NCBI GenBank assembly: GCA_030267565.1
Contig: BRXU01000006.1
Location: forward strand, 732,001-796,000
DNA length: 64,000 nt
DNA from: Pleodorina starrii
Lineage: Eukaryota > Chlorophyta > Chlorophyceae > Chlamydomonadales > Volvocaceae
Direction of reading: 5' to 3'
Shown here: one piece after another, positions 44,679-57,104 of the stretch
Layout: every line of letters starts with the position of its first letter
Position numbering within the stretch: the first letter of the stretch is position 1
Made by a program: the position numbers and the translations under genes
The notes under the pieces: model-generated
Databases searched by the model: none
The model's input: only the letters and a program-made list of their open reading frames with translations
What the model was told of the DNA's origin: nothing

Positions 44679-45162
44679 TCACCGCGCTGCGGGCGGATTC
44701 GGGCACATGTTCGCGAAGTGCCCGAACAACTTGCACTTATAACACTGATCCGTCGGCTTAGGGACACGCGGGGGCTTGCCGCCGCCTTGACCGGCACCCG
44801 CGACCACGCCACCAAACTGCACCCCCGACACGAAGGGGAGCGCCTGGTGCGGTAGCAAACCACCCTGCCCGGGGCCGAACCCGACCTGGGCCTGGCCAAA
44901 GCCGGCACCAGGCGCCACGAGCTGCCGCTGACGGAAACCCGCGCCCCCCTGCTTCTGCACCCCGGGCTTGGCACCCCTACGCTCACATTCCCTCTCCGCG
45001 GCGACTCGCTTGTGCGCGGAAAACAGCTTACTACGCTCCTCCTCGGACTTGCAGCAGTCCGGCAGATCCAACGACTCAACCGCCTCCCAGCCCACTAACA
45101 TGGCCTTGCGCAGCCGCATGTTCAGGTCCGTGAGCAAGTTCTCACCGTCCGTAATGGAAAAG
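44679..45162 (-). pseudogene. DIRS-like gag C-terminal part with CCHC knuckle
   Basis: Reads from LLTDLNMRLRKAMLVGWEAV through CCKSEEERSKLFSAHKRVAA, a Gly/Gln-rich stretch, and the zinc knuckle C-x2-C-x4-H-x4-C (CYKCKLFGHFANMC) to the stop. The position before the RT and the nucleic-acid-binding knuckle indicate Gag. Upstream it is broken at 45162/45163, where recombinase sequence begins. Confidence 0.75.
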
Positions 45163-46305
45163 TTGACCGTTAAAACCCTGAAAAAGCGGCTGGTTAGCCT
45201 GCAGGCCCGACAGCTTCAGGTACCTCTCCAGAAGGCCCACCGGGCAGGCCACGCTCTCACCCCGAGCAATGTGCACCACGTTACCTTCCCGGAACTGGTC
45301 ATTCTTGCGCTTGGCAATAATGACGGCTGCATGCGTAGCGTGCAACTGCACGTCTCGCACTAGCAACCCTGCCGCGTCATCGTACCGGAAGAAGCCAGCG
45401 AAACACAGGGCCGTGTACGCTGCGAGCATGACGCTCCACACGGGGGCGCCAGCAAAGGCCAACAACCGGACAACTGACACGATTGCCTCGAGGGTCAGGG
45501 GCTCCTTACGATTCACCACGGCTGTCCCTAGTGAGCGCTTGGCCGCCGCCCGCACCGCCTTGCTATGTTATGTTACAGTGTGTGGGGCTTTCTGGGCCCA
45601 TTCTAGGGTGAGGGCACCGCCCTCCTATTGACTTAACAGCCACGAGTTTGTTCGCTTAGACCACCATCCACCACCATTACACTGTCCAACGCCATACGAA
45701 CTGTGAGTCCAAGGCGGTTGGTCCTGCCAACTAGGACCCCACCTCATCCGTTCACCCGACATCCGTAGAGACTGAGGGTTCGGCAATCGCCACCAATCAA
45801 TCGTGTCATCTGCCCAATCAACTGGGGCCCAATTCCACATCTCAGCAGCTAGCCATAATCTCGCCGTTCCCGACAATGTCGGGGGTCTCCCCAGGAATCG
45901 AACCCGGGACCTTAACCGTAAAGCCGGTAGTATCATATCCAGACCAGACCAGACCGCCTTGCAAAAGGGGTGCTTCGTCGGGTTCGTCCCGTCACACGCC
46001 AAGTCGTGCTGCATGAAAATCGCAGCACTTGCCAGCTTCACGGTAGCGTAGCTCGAGGCCGATTTGGCCACCGTTGTTAAATACATGCCCACCACGACTG
46101 GGCTTGCCGGTAGGCAGCTGTAACCGCCCGCGCGGCACCAAGCCTTAAAACTCTCCCACGGGTTCGCGTACACCTTCTTCGTGGAGACCGCCCTCGACGA
46201 CGCGGCAAACGCCTGACTTTCCGCCAGTAGCTCCCGGTGATTTGGCGCCACCAGCTTTCCCGCTCGCTCCCAGAAGGACGCGGCAAAGGCGTCTGAGCGG
46301 CACAA
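45163..46305 (-). pseudogene. DIRS-like tyrosine recombinase, N-terminal two thirds, split by SINE-B
   Basis: The N-terminal core-binding region (45963-46305) reads ELLAESQAFAASSRAVSTKK then VYANPWESFKAWCRAGGY and on to THPFCKAV-type sequence (NPTKHPFCKAV); after SINE-B it continues RAAAKRSLGTAVV and then the catalytic half up to LFQGFNG. Removing the SINE and one 10-bp target copy reconnects the frame exactly. The gene is cut at 45162/45163 before the HxxR and Tyr motifs, so it is inactive. The overlapping part is nearly identical to the array copies at 27.2-30.4 kb. Confidence 0.8.
45564..45952 (-). mobile_element. SINE-B copy 2 (tRNA-derived), with target duplication
   Basis: 389 bp bounded by a perfect 10-bp duplication ACCGCCTTGC (45554-45563 and 45953-45962). 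On the minus strand it starts GGTCTGGTCTGGATATGATA, carries a perfect Pol III B-box (GGTTCGATTCC, reverse complement of 45894-45904) in a tRNA-like head, and ends in a short TAACA-type tail instead of poly(A). The absence of poly(A) and the longer duplication set it apart from SINE-A. Confidence 0.9.
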
Positions 46306-46581
46306 CGCATGGGCAGAAGGGGGTACGCCCGGGCCCCTGTCAGTTCAACTCTACTTGCAAGGGGTTGCCAACGGGGCGCGCCATCGCCACCGGCCCTCAA
46401 AGGAGATCCGCACCGCCCACACCCGCCACCTGGGGGCCCCAACCCCATACTCATTCGCAGCGGTTTCTCCCGGCAGGAACAGATCCCGTTGCTGATGTGG
46501 CAATTCCACGCACGCTGTGACACACTGCGCGAACTCGCCCTCACGGGGGCACAGCACCGGCCACCACACCGCCGACTTCCA
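46306..46581. other. Unassigned DNA upstream of the recombinase fragment
   Basis: About 275 bp between the first ATG of the recombinase frame and the point where L-D ORF2 resumes. Probably part of the same DIRS-like source (5' region); no gene or repeat recognised. Confidence 0.4.
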
Positions 46582-48890
46582 GGCTCATGCAGGATGGCAC
46601 GCGCGTCCGTGGTCTCTGGGTAGGCCAGCCGGGTCGGGAGCGAGGAGCGGTAGGACTGCACCAGGCTGGCAATGAACGTAGGCAGGCTGGGGGGCGGTTC
46701 CGCCGTGCCATACACCCAGCCCCACCCAGTGGTCCCATCCGGCCTGTACTCGTCGAGCAGACCCCGCATGATCTGCTTCCATGGCTGCTGGCCGGGCTGA
46801 GCGAGCTGGGCGAGGGGCTTCGCATGCAGGGCGACCATGAATGCGTCGAGGTCGAGATGGCCGACACCGCCACAGTCGTGATCCTGGCAGGCGATCTCCG
46901 GGCCAGGCTTCAGCAGGGCCCGTCCGTGGCACACCAGGGACGCGTCTTCCTCCAGGAGCGACCAGGCCACAAAGCCGTCGATATGCTTGCGGAGTGCCGC
47001 CAGCTGGGGTGGGGTGGGGCGGATGATGGAGAGGTGGTATGCCAGGGTGTTTCCCAGCACCTGTTTGGCCACATGCACCCTGCCCACGAGGCTGAGGCCG
47101 TGTCGCCGCCACACATGGCCGAGACGCTGAACCCGCTGAATTCTGCTGGTGTAGCAGAGCCGCGCGGCCTCCACCGGGTCCAGAGTGAGAGGGATTCCCA
47201 GGTGGCGTGGGGGTTCATCACCGGGAGTCGGGAAACTCGCACCAGTTGCGGCGTTGGGCCCCACCACCGGCTCGTGGGTACCCAGCACCATCCCCTTCCC
47301 CTTGCTGGCATTGACCCGTGCGTTGCTGGCCCTGCAGAACAGCTGGACTGCCGCGGTAGCGACCTCCCCATCCCTGTCGACATTGCTGACCGTGAGCACC
47401 GTATCGTCCGCGTGGTGGGTGACAGGGGGGGCTGGCACGTTGTTGGGGAGGGTGGGGGTGCGGAGAGCGTTGGTGCTGCGCAGGTGGTGCAGGTACGAGG
47501 TGAGAGGTTCCAGCTGCATGACCCACAGGACGGGCGACAGGGTGCTGCCCTGCTGAAGGCCGTTGCGGACCGGGAAAGGTGCTGACTGGTGCCCATTGAC
47601 CACCACCCGGCAGGAGCCATCTGACGTGAGCAGGCGCAGCCAGCGCTGTGTGTGCTGACCGAAGCCCATGGCCTCGGCCACCCGGTAGAGCCAGGGGCGA
47701 TGGACCCGGTCGTAGGCCTTCTCGATGTCGAGTATGATGAGGGCTGCCGGTTGCTGCGAGTGCCGCACCCACTCCGCCAGGGCCAGGTGGTAAAGGGTGT
47801 TGTCGCGGATGTCCCGGCCGCTGACGAAGGCAGTCTGCAGCGGGTCTATCAGGTAGTCCAGTGCCGGCTGTAGGCGATTGCTGACGGCCTTGCAGACAAG
47901 CTTGTAGTCGCATTGGAGCAGGGTGATGGGCCGGTAGCTGCTCAGGCTGGGCCGGGGCAGGCCTTTGCCTTTGTAGATGAGAGTGATGACCCCTTCGCGC
48001 CAGCTGAGCGGCAGGGAGTCGGCAGCTGCGGCCCCGGTCTCCACGGATCCCTGGGTGAAGGCTGCGTTGGCGGCGGCGAGCAGCAGCGGGCCCAGCAGCG
48101 GCCACAGCACCCGGTACACCTCATAAGGCAGGCCGTCCGAGCCAGGGGCGGTGCCATTCAGACAGGACGACAGAGCAGCCGCAAGTTCGTCCAGCTGCAG
48201 CTCGCCGGCGGCTGGGGCTGCGTCGGCAGCTTCCCTGAGGGGCTGGGGGAGCCGGCGGCGGAGGTGCTGCAGGAGCTGGTCTTGGGCTGTCAGGTCCACC
48301 TGCTCCACCCGGAACAGACCCGTGGGGCTGTCACTGCTGTACATGGCGTGGGCCGCGGCTGTGATAGCGGCGGCCGCACCCGGGTCACTGAGCGGAACCG
48401 GGAGGGGCTGACCCGGGACTGAGAGGTGGGTGACTGGCTCCCGGGTGCGCACCTCGCGTCCGAGCTGGTGGAACCAGCCGGTGCCCTTGTCGCCATGCTG
48501 CGTGTACGCGGCGTCCAGCGCTGCTGTGCGGCGGATGGCGGCCTGTTTGACTGCCGTGGTGAGCTGGCTGCAGGCCTGTGCTGCCAAGGCGCCGGCGTCG
48601 GGCCCGGGCATAGCATGCTGCATGGCTGCCAGGGCTGCACACGCAGCGTGTTTGGCCGCCCTCAGGCTGGCGGCCTGGTCCGTCAGGTGCTGTCTGTGGA
48701 GGTGATCGGCTGCACTGCGGAGGCGACCTTTCAGACATTCCCACACCTCACGTGGGTCAGCAGCGGCGTCTTGCTGCTGGACGGCCTGGATTGCCAGCTC
48801 CACTGCCGACTGCAGGCGGGGCAGCAGGCTGGGGTGGTACAGCAGGTACGTGGGGAACGCCCAGCTGCTGCGGCCGAGGGTGGGGAGCCC

Positions 48891-49139
48891 TTTTTTTTTT
48901 TTTTTTTTTTTAATTCCGGAGGAACCCCGACTCGGGACATGGGACACACATGTTGTCTGGCGGCTCCACTGATGCTGCCACTTCTGCTGAGTAGCTAGCG
49001 TGCCAGGCTTCTGGGCGACTCCACGGGGCCAGCTGGACGGTGCTGATGACTGTATGATGAGTCTTGTAAACCTCCGGACGGGACAGGGACAGGGGTGGGC
49101 ACCCTCCTTTCTCATCACACCCCGGGTAATGGTCACTGG
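48891..49139 (-). mobile_element. SINE-A, 5'-truncated, minus strand
   Basis: 249 bp from poly(T) to GGTCACTGG in L-D ORF2. The exact duplication is blurred: three target bases (TGG) seem lost at the 5' junction. Confidence 0.85.
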
Positions 49140-51026
49140 CCAGCGCCAGCTCCAAGAGCACCCCATGATGATCCCCCGGGGCGCCTGGCACCACCCGAAC
49201 AGCTGTCACGTACTGCTGCAGAGGTTGGCTAATGAGCCAGCGGTCCAGGCGTGCCACCGGCGGTCGAGTTGGTGATGCCGGGTGAGTGAAGCCCCCCCCC
49301 ACGCCGGAAGACAGCCAGGGGTCGACCAGATTGGCCCCGTGGACCAGGGCCTGCAGTGCAGGCCTCCCGCCGGCCCGATGGGCAGACGGTTGGGCCTCGT
49401 CACCCGCATGCAGGACGCAGTTAAGGTCCCCTCCAAGCAGAATGTGGCGGTCTGTCTCGAGGTATGGCTGCAGGCTTTGGAAGAACTCTGGGCGGCTGGC
49501 GGCCACCGACGGGGCGTAGATGCATAGGAGGCGTAGGCGAAGGTGGAGGACATCCCAGTCCCAGCAGCAGACACGGCCGGCAGTGTCCGAGGTGTACGGG
49601 TGCTGCACACAGCCCGGCAGGCTGATCCCTGGCCGCGCCAGGATGGCTGCCCCACAGCTGAGGTCCGTCCCCGGGCTGTAACCCCATTTGCCCCGCCAGG
49701 GGGCCCCCGGGCCGCTGCCTCGTTGTAAAACTGACTGCAGTGCTGCTTTGCTGCCCAGTTTCGCCTCCTGTACGAAGGTGACATCCGGGTTGCCTGCGAC
49801 CTGCTGCTGGTAGCAGAGCAGCCTGGAGGCTCGCGCCCGCCCAAGCCCATTGACGTTTACGGTCAGGAGCTTGAAGGTGGGCGCGGTCCCGTCGGTCCTC
49901 ATGGCTGCGCGCCACGCGCCGCCCGTCGGGAGGGGCGGCCGTCGTGGCGGGCGATTTGGGTTCGGGCCTGCTGCAGTTGGCCCAGAGCAGCGACAATGAA
50001 GTAGCGCACGTGCCCGGGGGTGGGGTGCAGGCCCGGCAGGAATGGGGCCAGGGAGCGCAGATGGTCGTGGTAGACCTTCAGAAATGCGCCGGCAGAGCTG
50101 CGATTGCCGGTCTGAGCTTGGAGGGCGGGCTCCAGGGCGGATTGGGCCGCTGCCAGCACCTCGGGCTGCACATGCGGGCACCGTGGGGACAGATAGCTGT
50201 GGTTCTCGCGCAGGAGGAGGGCGTCCAGTTCCATTGCGCCGAGGGGCGCTGGGGGTGACAGGTCCAGCTGGTGCAGTGCCCGGCGGCAGAAGGCGACCAC
50301 GACGGGGCGGGGATCGACGAGCTCCGGAGACTCCAGTCGGGGGTGGTGGCGGATGAAGAGCTTTCGCAGAACCGCCTGGAAGGCGATGGACGAGCAGGCG
50401 GGGTGGGGGCATGCCGCGAAGTAGTCCACGAACTGGTCGTGGTACCCAGCCGCAAGGGTGTCGGCGGGGGGGACCCACTGGCTGGGCGTGGCTGTGATCA
50501 AGCTAGCGGCCCGCAGCACGTCGAGCTCCGCGGTCGGCAGTCCCAGGCCCGGGGCAGTGCTGGGGCCCGGCGGGGGCTGGTGTGGAGGGCTGGCGGCCTG
50601 CGCTGTGGGGCTGTGGGCGGCCAGCTGGGGCGGCGGGCCGTGAGCTGCCCAGCCGGGGCTGGGCGTCAGCTGGGGGGGCAGCTCGGGCCCCCCGTCCCCC
50701 CCGGGGCCGTGGTGGCGAGCCGTGCCTGTGGGTGGAGCCTGGGGCGGTGGCTGGGTCAGCGTGGGCCCGCCCCTGGCCGAGGTGGGGTCGAGGGGCTGGT
50801 GGTGGCGGGTGAAGGCGTCCGGTTGTCGCCACCACCGCCCGGTGCTGCCGGCCTGGGGAGATGTGGGGGCTCTGGAGGGGCCCTGCTGCTCCTGGTGGGG
50901 GGTCCCACTGGGGCTGCCCTGGTGGGCCCCTGGGGGGGCCGCCAGCGTGGCCGGCTCAGCCGCGGGAGGGGAGAAGGTGCCGCCGATGGGAGTTTTTTTT
51001 TTTTTTTTTTTTTTATGCGAGGGACG

Positions 51027-51031
51027 TTACA
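51027..51031 (-). terminator. TGTAA polyadenylation signal of L-F
   Basis: TTACA on the plus strand, 12 bases from the poly(T) boundary, the same spacing as at 4887-4891. Confidence 0.65.
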
Positions 51032-52465
51032 AGGACTGGGAAAGCGAAGCCCAACGGGCAAGCCGAGCAAGACCGGCAAGCCGCAACAGCCTGGCAAGAA
51101 GCCCAAAAAACCACCGCAAGGAGCCAAGGAGAGAGAAAAAGCCAAGCAACGCCTAAACTCGCAGACAGGACAGGGACAGGGACGGGGGCAGCAAGGGGCC
51201 AGGAGCCACTGCTGCACGGGCGGCACACACGGCCACCCCTACCTCCAAGACACCGAGGAGGGAACTGAAACCAACACCAGGGCCCAACACCAGGGCCAAA
51301 CCCCAGGGCCCAACACCAGGGCCAACACCACGGCCCAACACCAGGGCCAACCCCACAGCCCAACACCAGGGCCCAACACCAGGGCCCAAAACCAGAGCCA
51401 ACACCACGGCCCAACACCAGGGCCAAAACCACGGCCCAACACCCGGGCCAGCACCACGGACCAACAACAGGGCCCGTCACCGGAGACAAGCCCCAGGGAT
51501 GGGCAAAGGCCCCAACAGCGACCACAGCGACAACACAACCACAACCTGCACAACCTCAACAGCCAAGGGGCGAACCCTACACCCTGGGCGACAGCAACAG
51601 GAACAACAAACAAAACCGGGCAACCGCCGCAGCGAACCAGGGCAAACGAGCCCCCCCCCACCGGGGAGCACCAGAGAAAACAGAAAACCCACAGCACGCC
51701 CGAAGAGAACCCCGCACCACCGAAACCGCCTCCCAGAGCCACAAAAGCCGCAGGGACGGTGCCACACAAGCGCACCGGAGACAAACAACAACCGACCCCA
51801 CCCTGGGGGCGTCCCCGCAAGACAGCAGGCCCGAAGACACACCTCCCTCCCAAGACACCCCGCACCGCAGGAACCTCACTCCCACGTCCCCCCGGCTCCC
51901 AAGAACCCCCACGGGCGCAGCAGGGGCAACACTGCCTGGCTGGAAGCCAGGGCACAAGCGTGCCGGCGACAAGACACCCGCAGACCCCACCCTGGGGGCG
52001 ACCCCCGAACCGCACCTGCCTCCCACGGCGGCCTGCACCACACCAACCCTGCACCGAAGCCCCCCCGCCCCTCCCCAGTCCCCCCCCGAAACCCTCCCCA
52101 GACCCCCCGGCGCCACACGCACCCCACTCCCAAGAACCCCCCCCTCCAGGCCGCAGGGGCAGCACCGCCGGGTCAGAGACCAAGGCACGAGAGCGCCAGC
52201 GACAAAACACCCACAGACCCCACACAGGGGGCGACCCCTCAAGACAGCAGCCTCCGAACCGCACCTGCCTCCCGCGGCAGCCTGCACCACACCAACCCTG
52301 CTCCTAAGCTCCCCCGACCCCCAAGACCCCCTCCGGCCCCACCCACAGCAAGCCCCGCACCGCACCCCCCTCCCTAGGCAACCCGCACCGCACTCCCCCC
52401 ACCCTCGAGGCCCCTCGCACCCTAAGGACCTCAGACACCGAGATCCCCCACTCCCAACACCCCGC

Positions 52466-55400
52466 TCACGACGGCCCCGGCTGCCCTGTCAGCTGAGCTG
52501 CTGCCTGGCTGGGCTGGGCGCTGATGGCTGACCCGGATGGGGAGACCTGCTGTGCTGCCTGGGCGCCCCCGGCGGGTGCCTGTGGTGCTGGGACCGGGGC
52601 CACCCGGGACAGATGAACCTGCAGACGCGGGCTGCTGCCAGCCACCCGCTGCACGGAGCAGAGGACGCCTTCATGCGCCCAGGAGGCTTCGAAGGCATCC
52701 AGCCGGCCGGGCTTCAGCTGTGCTGTGATGTGGCCCCGGGGCAGCCCCACCAGAGTGTCCTCGGAGAGCGCCGCCATGCTGAAATGTGCCCTCATGAGAC
52801 GCTGCAGCTCCCCAATGACGCAGCCCACCACCGTGGCCGACGGATGGTCATCAGGCTCCGCCCTGTGGTAGTGGCCCCAGACCGCCCACAGCCAAGTGGC
52901 TCGAAGGGCTGCCCACAGCAGCTGCAGCCCAGGGCTGGTGGGGTAGGCCGGCCACCCTCCCGGCCAGTCTCCCAGCAGCACAGCCGGCTGTCTGAAAGGC
53001 AAGTCCGCGGCCCCGGAGACTGTTGCCCACAGCTCTGCCAGCCAAACCCGAGCTGCGGTGTAAGCCCCGCACTCCAAGAAGACGTGGGTCAGGCTGGCGA
53101 CATGCAGGTTGCCGTCCACCGAGCAGCTAGGAGCAGAGCAGTGGGCACGCTGCGGCTGACCTTTGGAGGCCAGGTACACCCCGCACGGGAGCCGTCCATG
53201 GTGCAGCCGCCAGGCGAGCGCCTTGGCCCGGTTGCTTGCGGGGCAGTCCCACAGCCGCTGCCAGGCCCGCCGGCGGTCGAGGGGAGACATGCCAGCCGGG
53301 CCATCAGCTGCCGGGTCTGCCTCCGGGGCCGGCCCGGCGGGTGCCGACGGTCCGGCGGCAGCACCGGGGTCCTGCTGGTGCGGTGCCGCATGGCGGCTGC
53401 TAGGCTGGCTGACCGGGCTTGCAGCGGCCGAGGGCAGTGATGGGGGGGAGGAGCGGGGCCGCATCCAGCCGGGGCTGGGCGTGGGGTTCATGGCAAACCA
53501 CCGGCTGCGGCTGGGCGCTTGCTGAGCCAGCCAGTGTTGGTGCCAGCGGGCCTCCTGTTGCTGTAGCTGGCTGTGCGGCTGCTCGGGCCACGCCGCGGGC
53601 ATGAGGGGCTCCGTGTCCTGGTCCCGGCCCCAGCTGTGACCGCGGGCGGTGAGGCAGTGGCGCACCTCACTCACTGTGTAGTGGATGAGGGGCAGCGTGC
53701 CGTGGCCGTGGCTGAGGGGGTAGCACTGGACCGAGTCCCAAAGCCCCAGCAGCTGGTATTCCACTGGCCATGAGGAGGCGCGTTGGGCCGGGGGCGCCTC
53801 GCTGTATCGCTGATGGTCCTCCAAGGTCCAGTGTCGGCGCGGCTTGCGGCCCGGCAGCACGCAGGCTGCAGGCCAGTCGGCGTCCCCTGCTGCTCCGGCC
53901 TGCTCGCTGTCTGGGGGCACCAAGCGGCCGTTGGGCAGGACGGCCCACAAGACTCCCGTAGGGCTGCTTACCCGGCTGCCATCGGGCGACAGGAGCCAGT
54001 CGGGCGCCGGCGGCAGTTCGGGGTCCAGGGGGTCGGCTGGCAGCAGTCTCCGCCAGTCGGTTGGGATGGCCCCAAGGACCGCCTGCATGAGGGGTTCGTG
54101 CTGGGTCATGGGCGACGCTGCACGGAGCTCGGCCAGGGTGCGGGGTCCCAGGTGGGCGGTCCCAGCCGGCGGGGTGAAGGGCTGGTCGGTGGCGGGGTCA
54201 CGCAGGGCTGCATTGAAGAACAGGGGCTCATGCAGGATGGCACGCGCGTCCGTGGTCTCTGGGTAGGCCAGCCGGGTCGGGAGCGAGGAGCGGTAGGACT
54301 GCACCAGGCTGGCAATGAACGTAGGCAGGCTGGGGGGCGGTTCCGCCGTGCCATACACCCAGCCCCACCCAGTGGTCCCATCCGGCCTGTACTCGTCGAG
54401 CAGACCCCGCATGATCTGCTTCCATGGCTGCTGGCCGGGCTGAGCGAGCTGGGCGAGGGGCTTCGCATGCAGGGCGACCATGAATGCGTCGAGGTCGAGA
54501 TGGCCGACACCGCCACAGTCGTGATCCTGGCAGGCGATCTCCGGGCCAGGCTTCAGCAGGGCCCGTCCGTGGCACACCAGGGACGCGTCTTCCTCCAGGA
54601 GCGACCAGGCCACAAAGCCGTCGATATGCTTGCGGAGTGCCGCCAGCTGGGGTGGGGTGGGGCGGATGATGGAGAGGTGGTATGCCAGGGTGTTTCCCAG
54701 CACCTGTTTGGCCACATGCACCCTGCCCACGAGGCTGAGGCCGTGTCGCCGCCACACATGGCCGAGACGCTGAACCCGCTGAATTCTGCTGGTGTAGCAG
54801 AGCCGCGCGGCCTCCACCGGGTCCAGAGTGAGAGGGATTCCCAGGTGGCGTGGGGGTTCATCACCGGGAGTCGGGAAACTCGCACCAGTTGCGGCGTTGG
54901 GCCCCACCACCGGCTCGTGGGTACCCAGCACCATCCCCTTCCCCTTGCTGGCATTGACCCGTGCGTTGCTGGCCCTGCAGAACAGCTGGACTGCCGCGGT
55001 AGCGACCTCCCCATCCCTGTCGACATTGCTGACCGTGAGCACCGTATCGTCCGCGTGGTGGGTGACAGGGGGGGCTGGCACGTTGTTGGGGAGGGTGGGG
55101 GTGCGGAGAGCGTTGGTGCTGCGCAGGTGGTGCAGGTACGAGGTGAGAGGTTCCAGCTGCATGACCCACAGGACGGGCGACAGGGTGCTGCCCTGCTGAA
55201 GGCCGTTGCGGACCGGGAAAGGTGCTGACTGGTGCCCATTGACCACCACCCGGCAGGAGCCATCTGACGTGAGCAGGCGCAGCCAGCGCTGTGTGTGCTG
55301 ACCGAAGCCCATGGCCTCGGCCACCCGGTAGAGCCAGGGGCGATGGACCCGGTCGTAGGCCTTCTCGATGTCGAGTATGATGAGGGCTGCCGGTTGCTGC

Positions 55401-57104
55401 GAGTGCCGCACCCACTCCGCCAGGGCCAGGTGGTAAAGGGTGTTGTCGCGGATGTCCCGGCCGCTGACGAAGGCAGTCTGCAGCGGGTCTATCAGGTAGT
55501 CCAGTGCCGGCTGTAGGCGATTGCTGACGGCCTTGCAGACAAGCTTGTAGTCGCATTGGAGCAGGGTGATGGGCCGGTAGCTGCTCAGGCTGGGCCGGGG
55601 CAGGCCTTTGCCTTTGTAGATGAGAGTGATGACCCCTTCGCGCCAGCTGAGCGGCAGGGAGTCGGCAGCTGCGGCCCCGGTCTCCACGGATCCCTGGGTG
55701 AAGGCTGCGTTGGCGGCGGCGAGCAGCAGCGGGCCCAGCAGCGGCCACAGCACCCGGTACACCTCATAAGGCAGGCCGTCCGAGCCAGGGGCGGTGCCAT
55801 TCAGACAGGACGACAGAGCAGCCGCAAGTTCGTCCAGCTGCAGCTCGCCGGCGGCTGGGGCTGCGTCGGCAGCTTCCCTGAGGGGCTGGGGGAGCCGGCG
55901 GCGGAGGTGCTGCAGGAGCTGGTCTTGGGCTGTCAGGTCCACCTGCTCCACCCGGAACAGACCCGTGGGGCTGTCACTGCTGTACATGGCGTGGGCCGCG
56001 GCTGTGATAGCGGCGGCCGCACCCGGGTCACTGAGCGGAACCGGGAGGGGCTGACCCGGGACTGAGAGGTGGGTGACTGGCTCCCGGGTGCGCACCTCGC
56101 GTCCGAGCTGGTGGAACCAGCCGGTGCCCTTGTCGCCATGCTGCGTGTACGCGGCGTCCAGCGCTGCTGTGCGGCGGTTGGCGGCCTGTTTGACTGCCGT
56201 GGTGAGCTGGCTGCAGGCCTGTGCTGCCAAGGCGCCGGCGTCGGGCCCGGGCATAGCATGCTGCATGGCTGCCAGGGCTGCACACGCAGCGTGTTGTCGT
56301 GTTGCACGCCCAGCTGCTGCGGCCGAGGGTGGGGAGCCCTGGCAGCGCCAGCTCCAAGAGCACCCCATGATGATCCCCCGGGGCGCCTGGCACCACCCGA
56401 ACAGCTGTCACGTACTGCTGCAGAGGTTGGCTAATGAGCCAGCGGTCCAGGCGTGCCACCGGCGGTCGAGTTGGTGATGCCGGGTGAGTGAAGCCCCCCC
56501 CCACGCCGGAAGACAGCCAGGGGTCGACCAGATTGGCCCCGTGGACCAGGGCCTGCAGTGCAGGCCTCCCGCCGGCCCGATGGGCAGACGGTTGGGCCTC
56601 GTCACCCGCATGCAGGACGCAGTTAAGGTCCCCTCCAAGCAGAATGTGGCGGTCTGTCTCGAGGTATGGCTGCAGGCTTTGGAAGAACTCTGGGCGGCTG
56701 GCGGCCACCGACGGGGCGTAGATGCATAGGAGGCGTAGGCGAAGGTGGAGGACATCCCAGTCCCAGCAGCAGACACGGCCGGCAGTGTCCGAGGTGTACG
56801 GGTGCTGCACACAGCCCGGCAGGCTGATCCCTGGCCGCGCCAGGATGGCTGCCCCACAGCTGAGGTCCGTCCCCGGGCTGTAACCCCATTTGCCCCGCCA
56901 GGGGGCCCCCGGGCCGCTGCCTCGTTGTAAAACTGACTGCAGTGCTGCTTTGCTGCCCAGTTTCGCCTCCTGTACGAAGGTGACATCCGGGTTGCCTGCG
57001 ACCTGCTGCTGGTAGCAGAGCAGCCTGGAGGCTCGCGCCCGCCCAAGCCCATTGACGTTTACGGTCAGGAGCTTGAAGGTGGGCGCGGTCCCGTCGGTCC
57101 TCAT
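52466..57104 (-). pseudogene. L-F ORF2, frameshifted by an internal deletion
   Basis: All ORF2 domains are present: endonuclease just below 57104, RT about 54700-55700, zinc finger about 53100-53200. But between endonuclease and RT, 204 bp (matching 48653-48856 of L-D) are replaced by 10 bp (56296-56305). The net loss of 194 bp shifts the frame, leaving a 1,300-codon C-terminal frame and a separate N-terminal one. Confidence 0.85.

Larger units (their letters stand above)
33975..49902 (-). pseudogene. L-D ORF2, split by two SINEs and the L-E/DIRS insertion
   Basis: Segments 33975-35072, 35423-36087, 46586-48890 and 49141-49902, all in one frame once joined. Protein content is as in L-C ORF2, including endonuclease residues near the 49902 ATG (VNVNGL, GGDLNC), the RT motifs between 47100 and 48050 and the zinc finger near 34600. 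I saw no stop or frameshift other than at the insertions. Confidence 0.8.

Noticed and set aside
46077..49166. 1,029-codon ORF joining LINE RT to DIRS-like recombinase sequence
   Set aside because: Crosses the 46581 insertion boundary and changes frame relative to the recombinase; accidental read-through.
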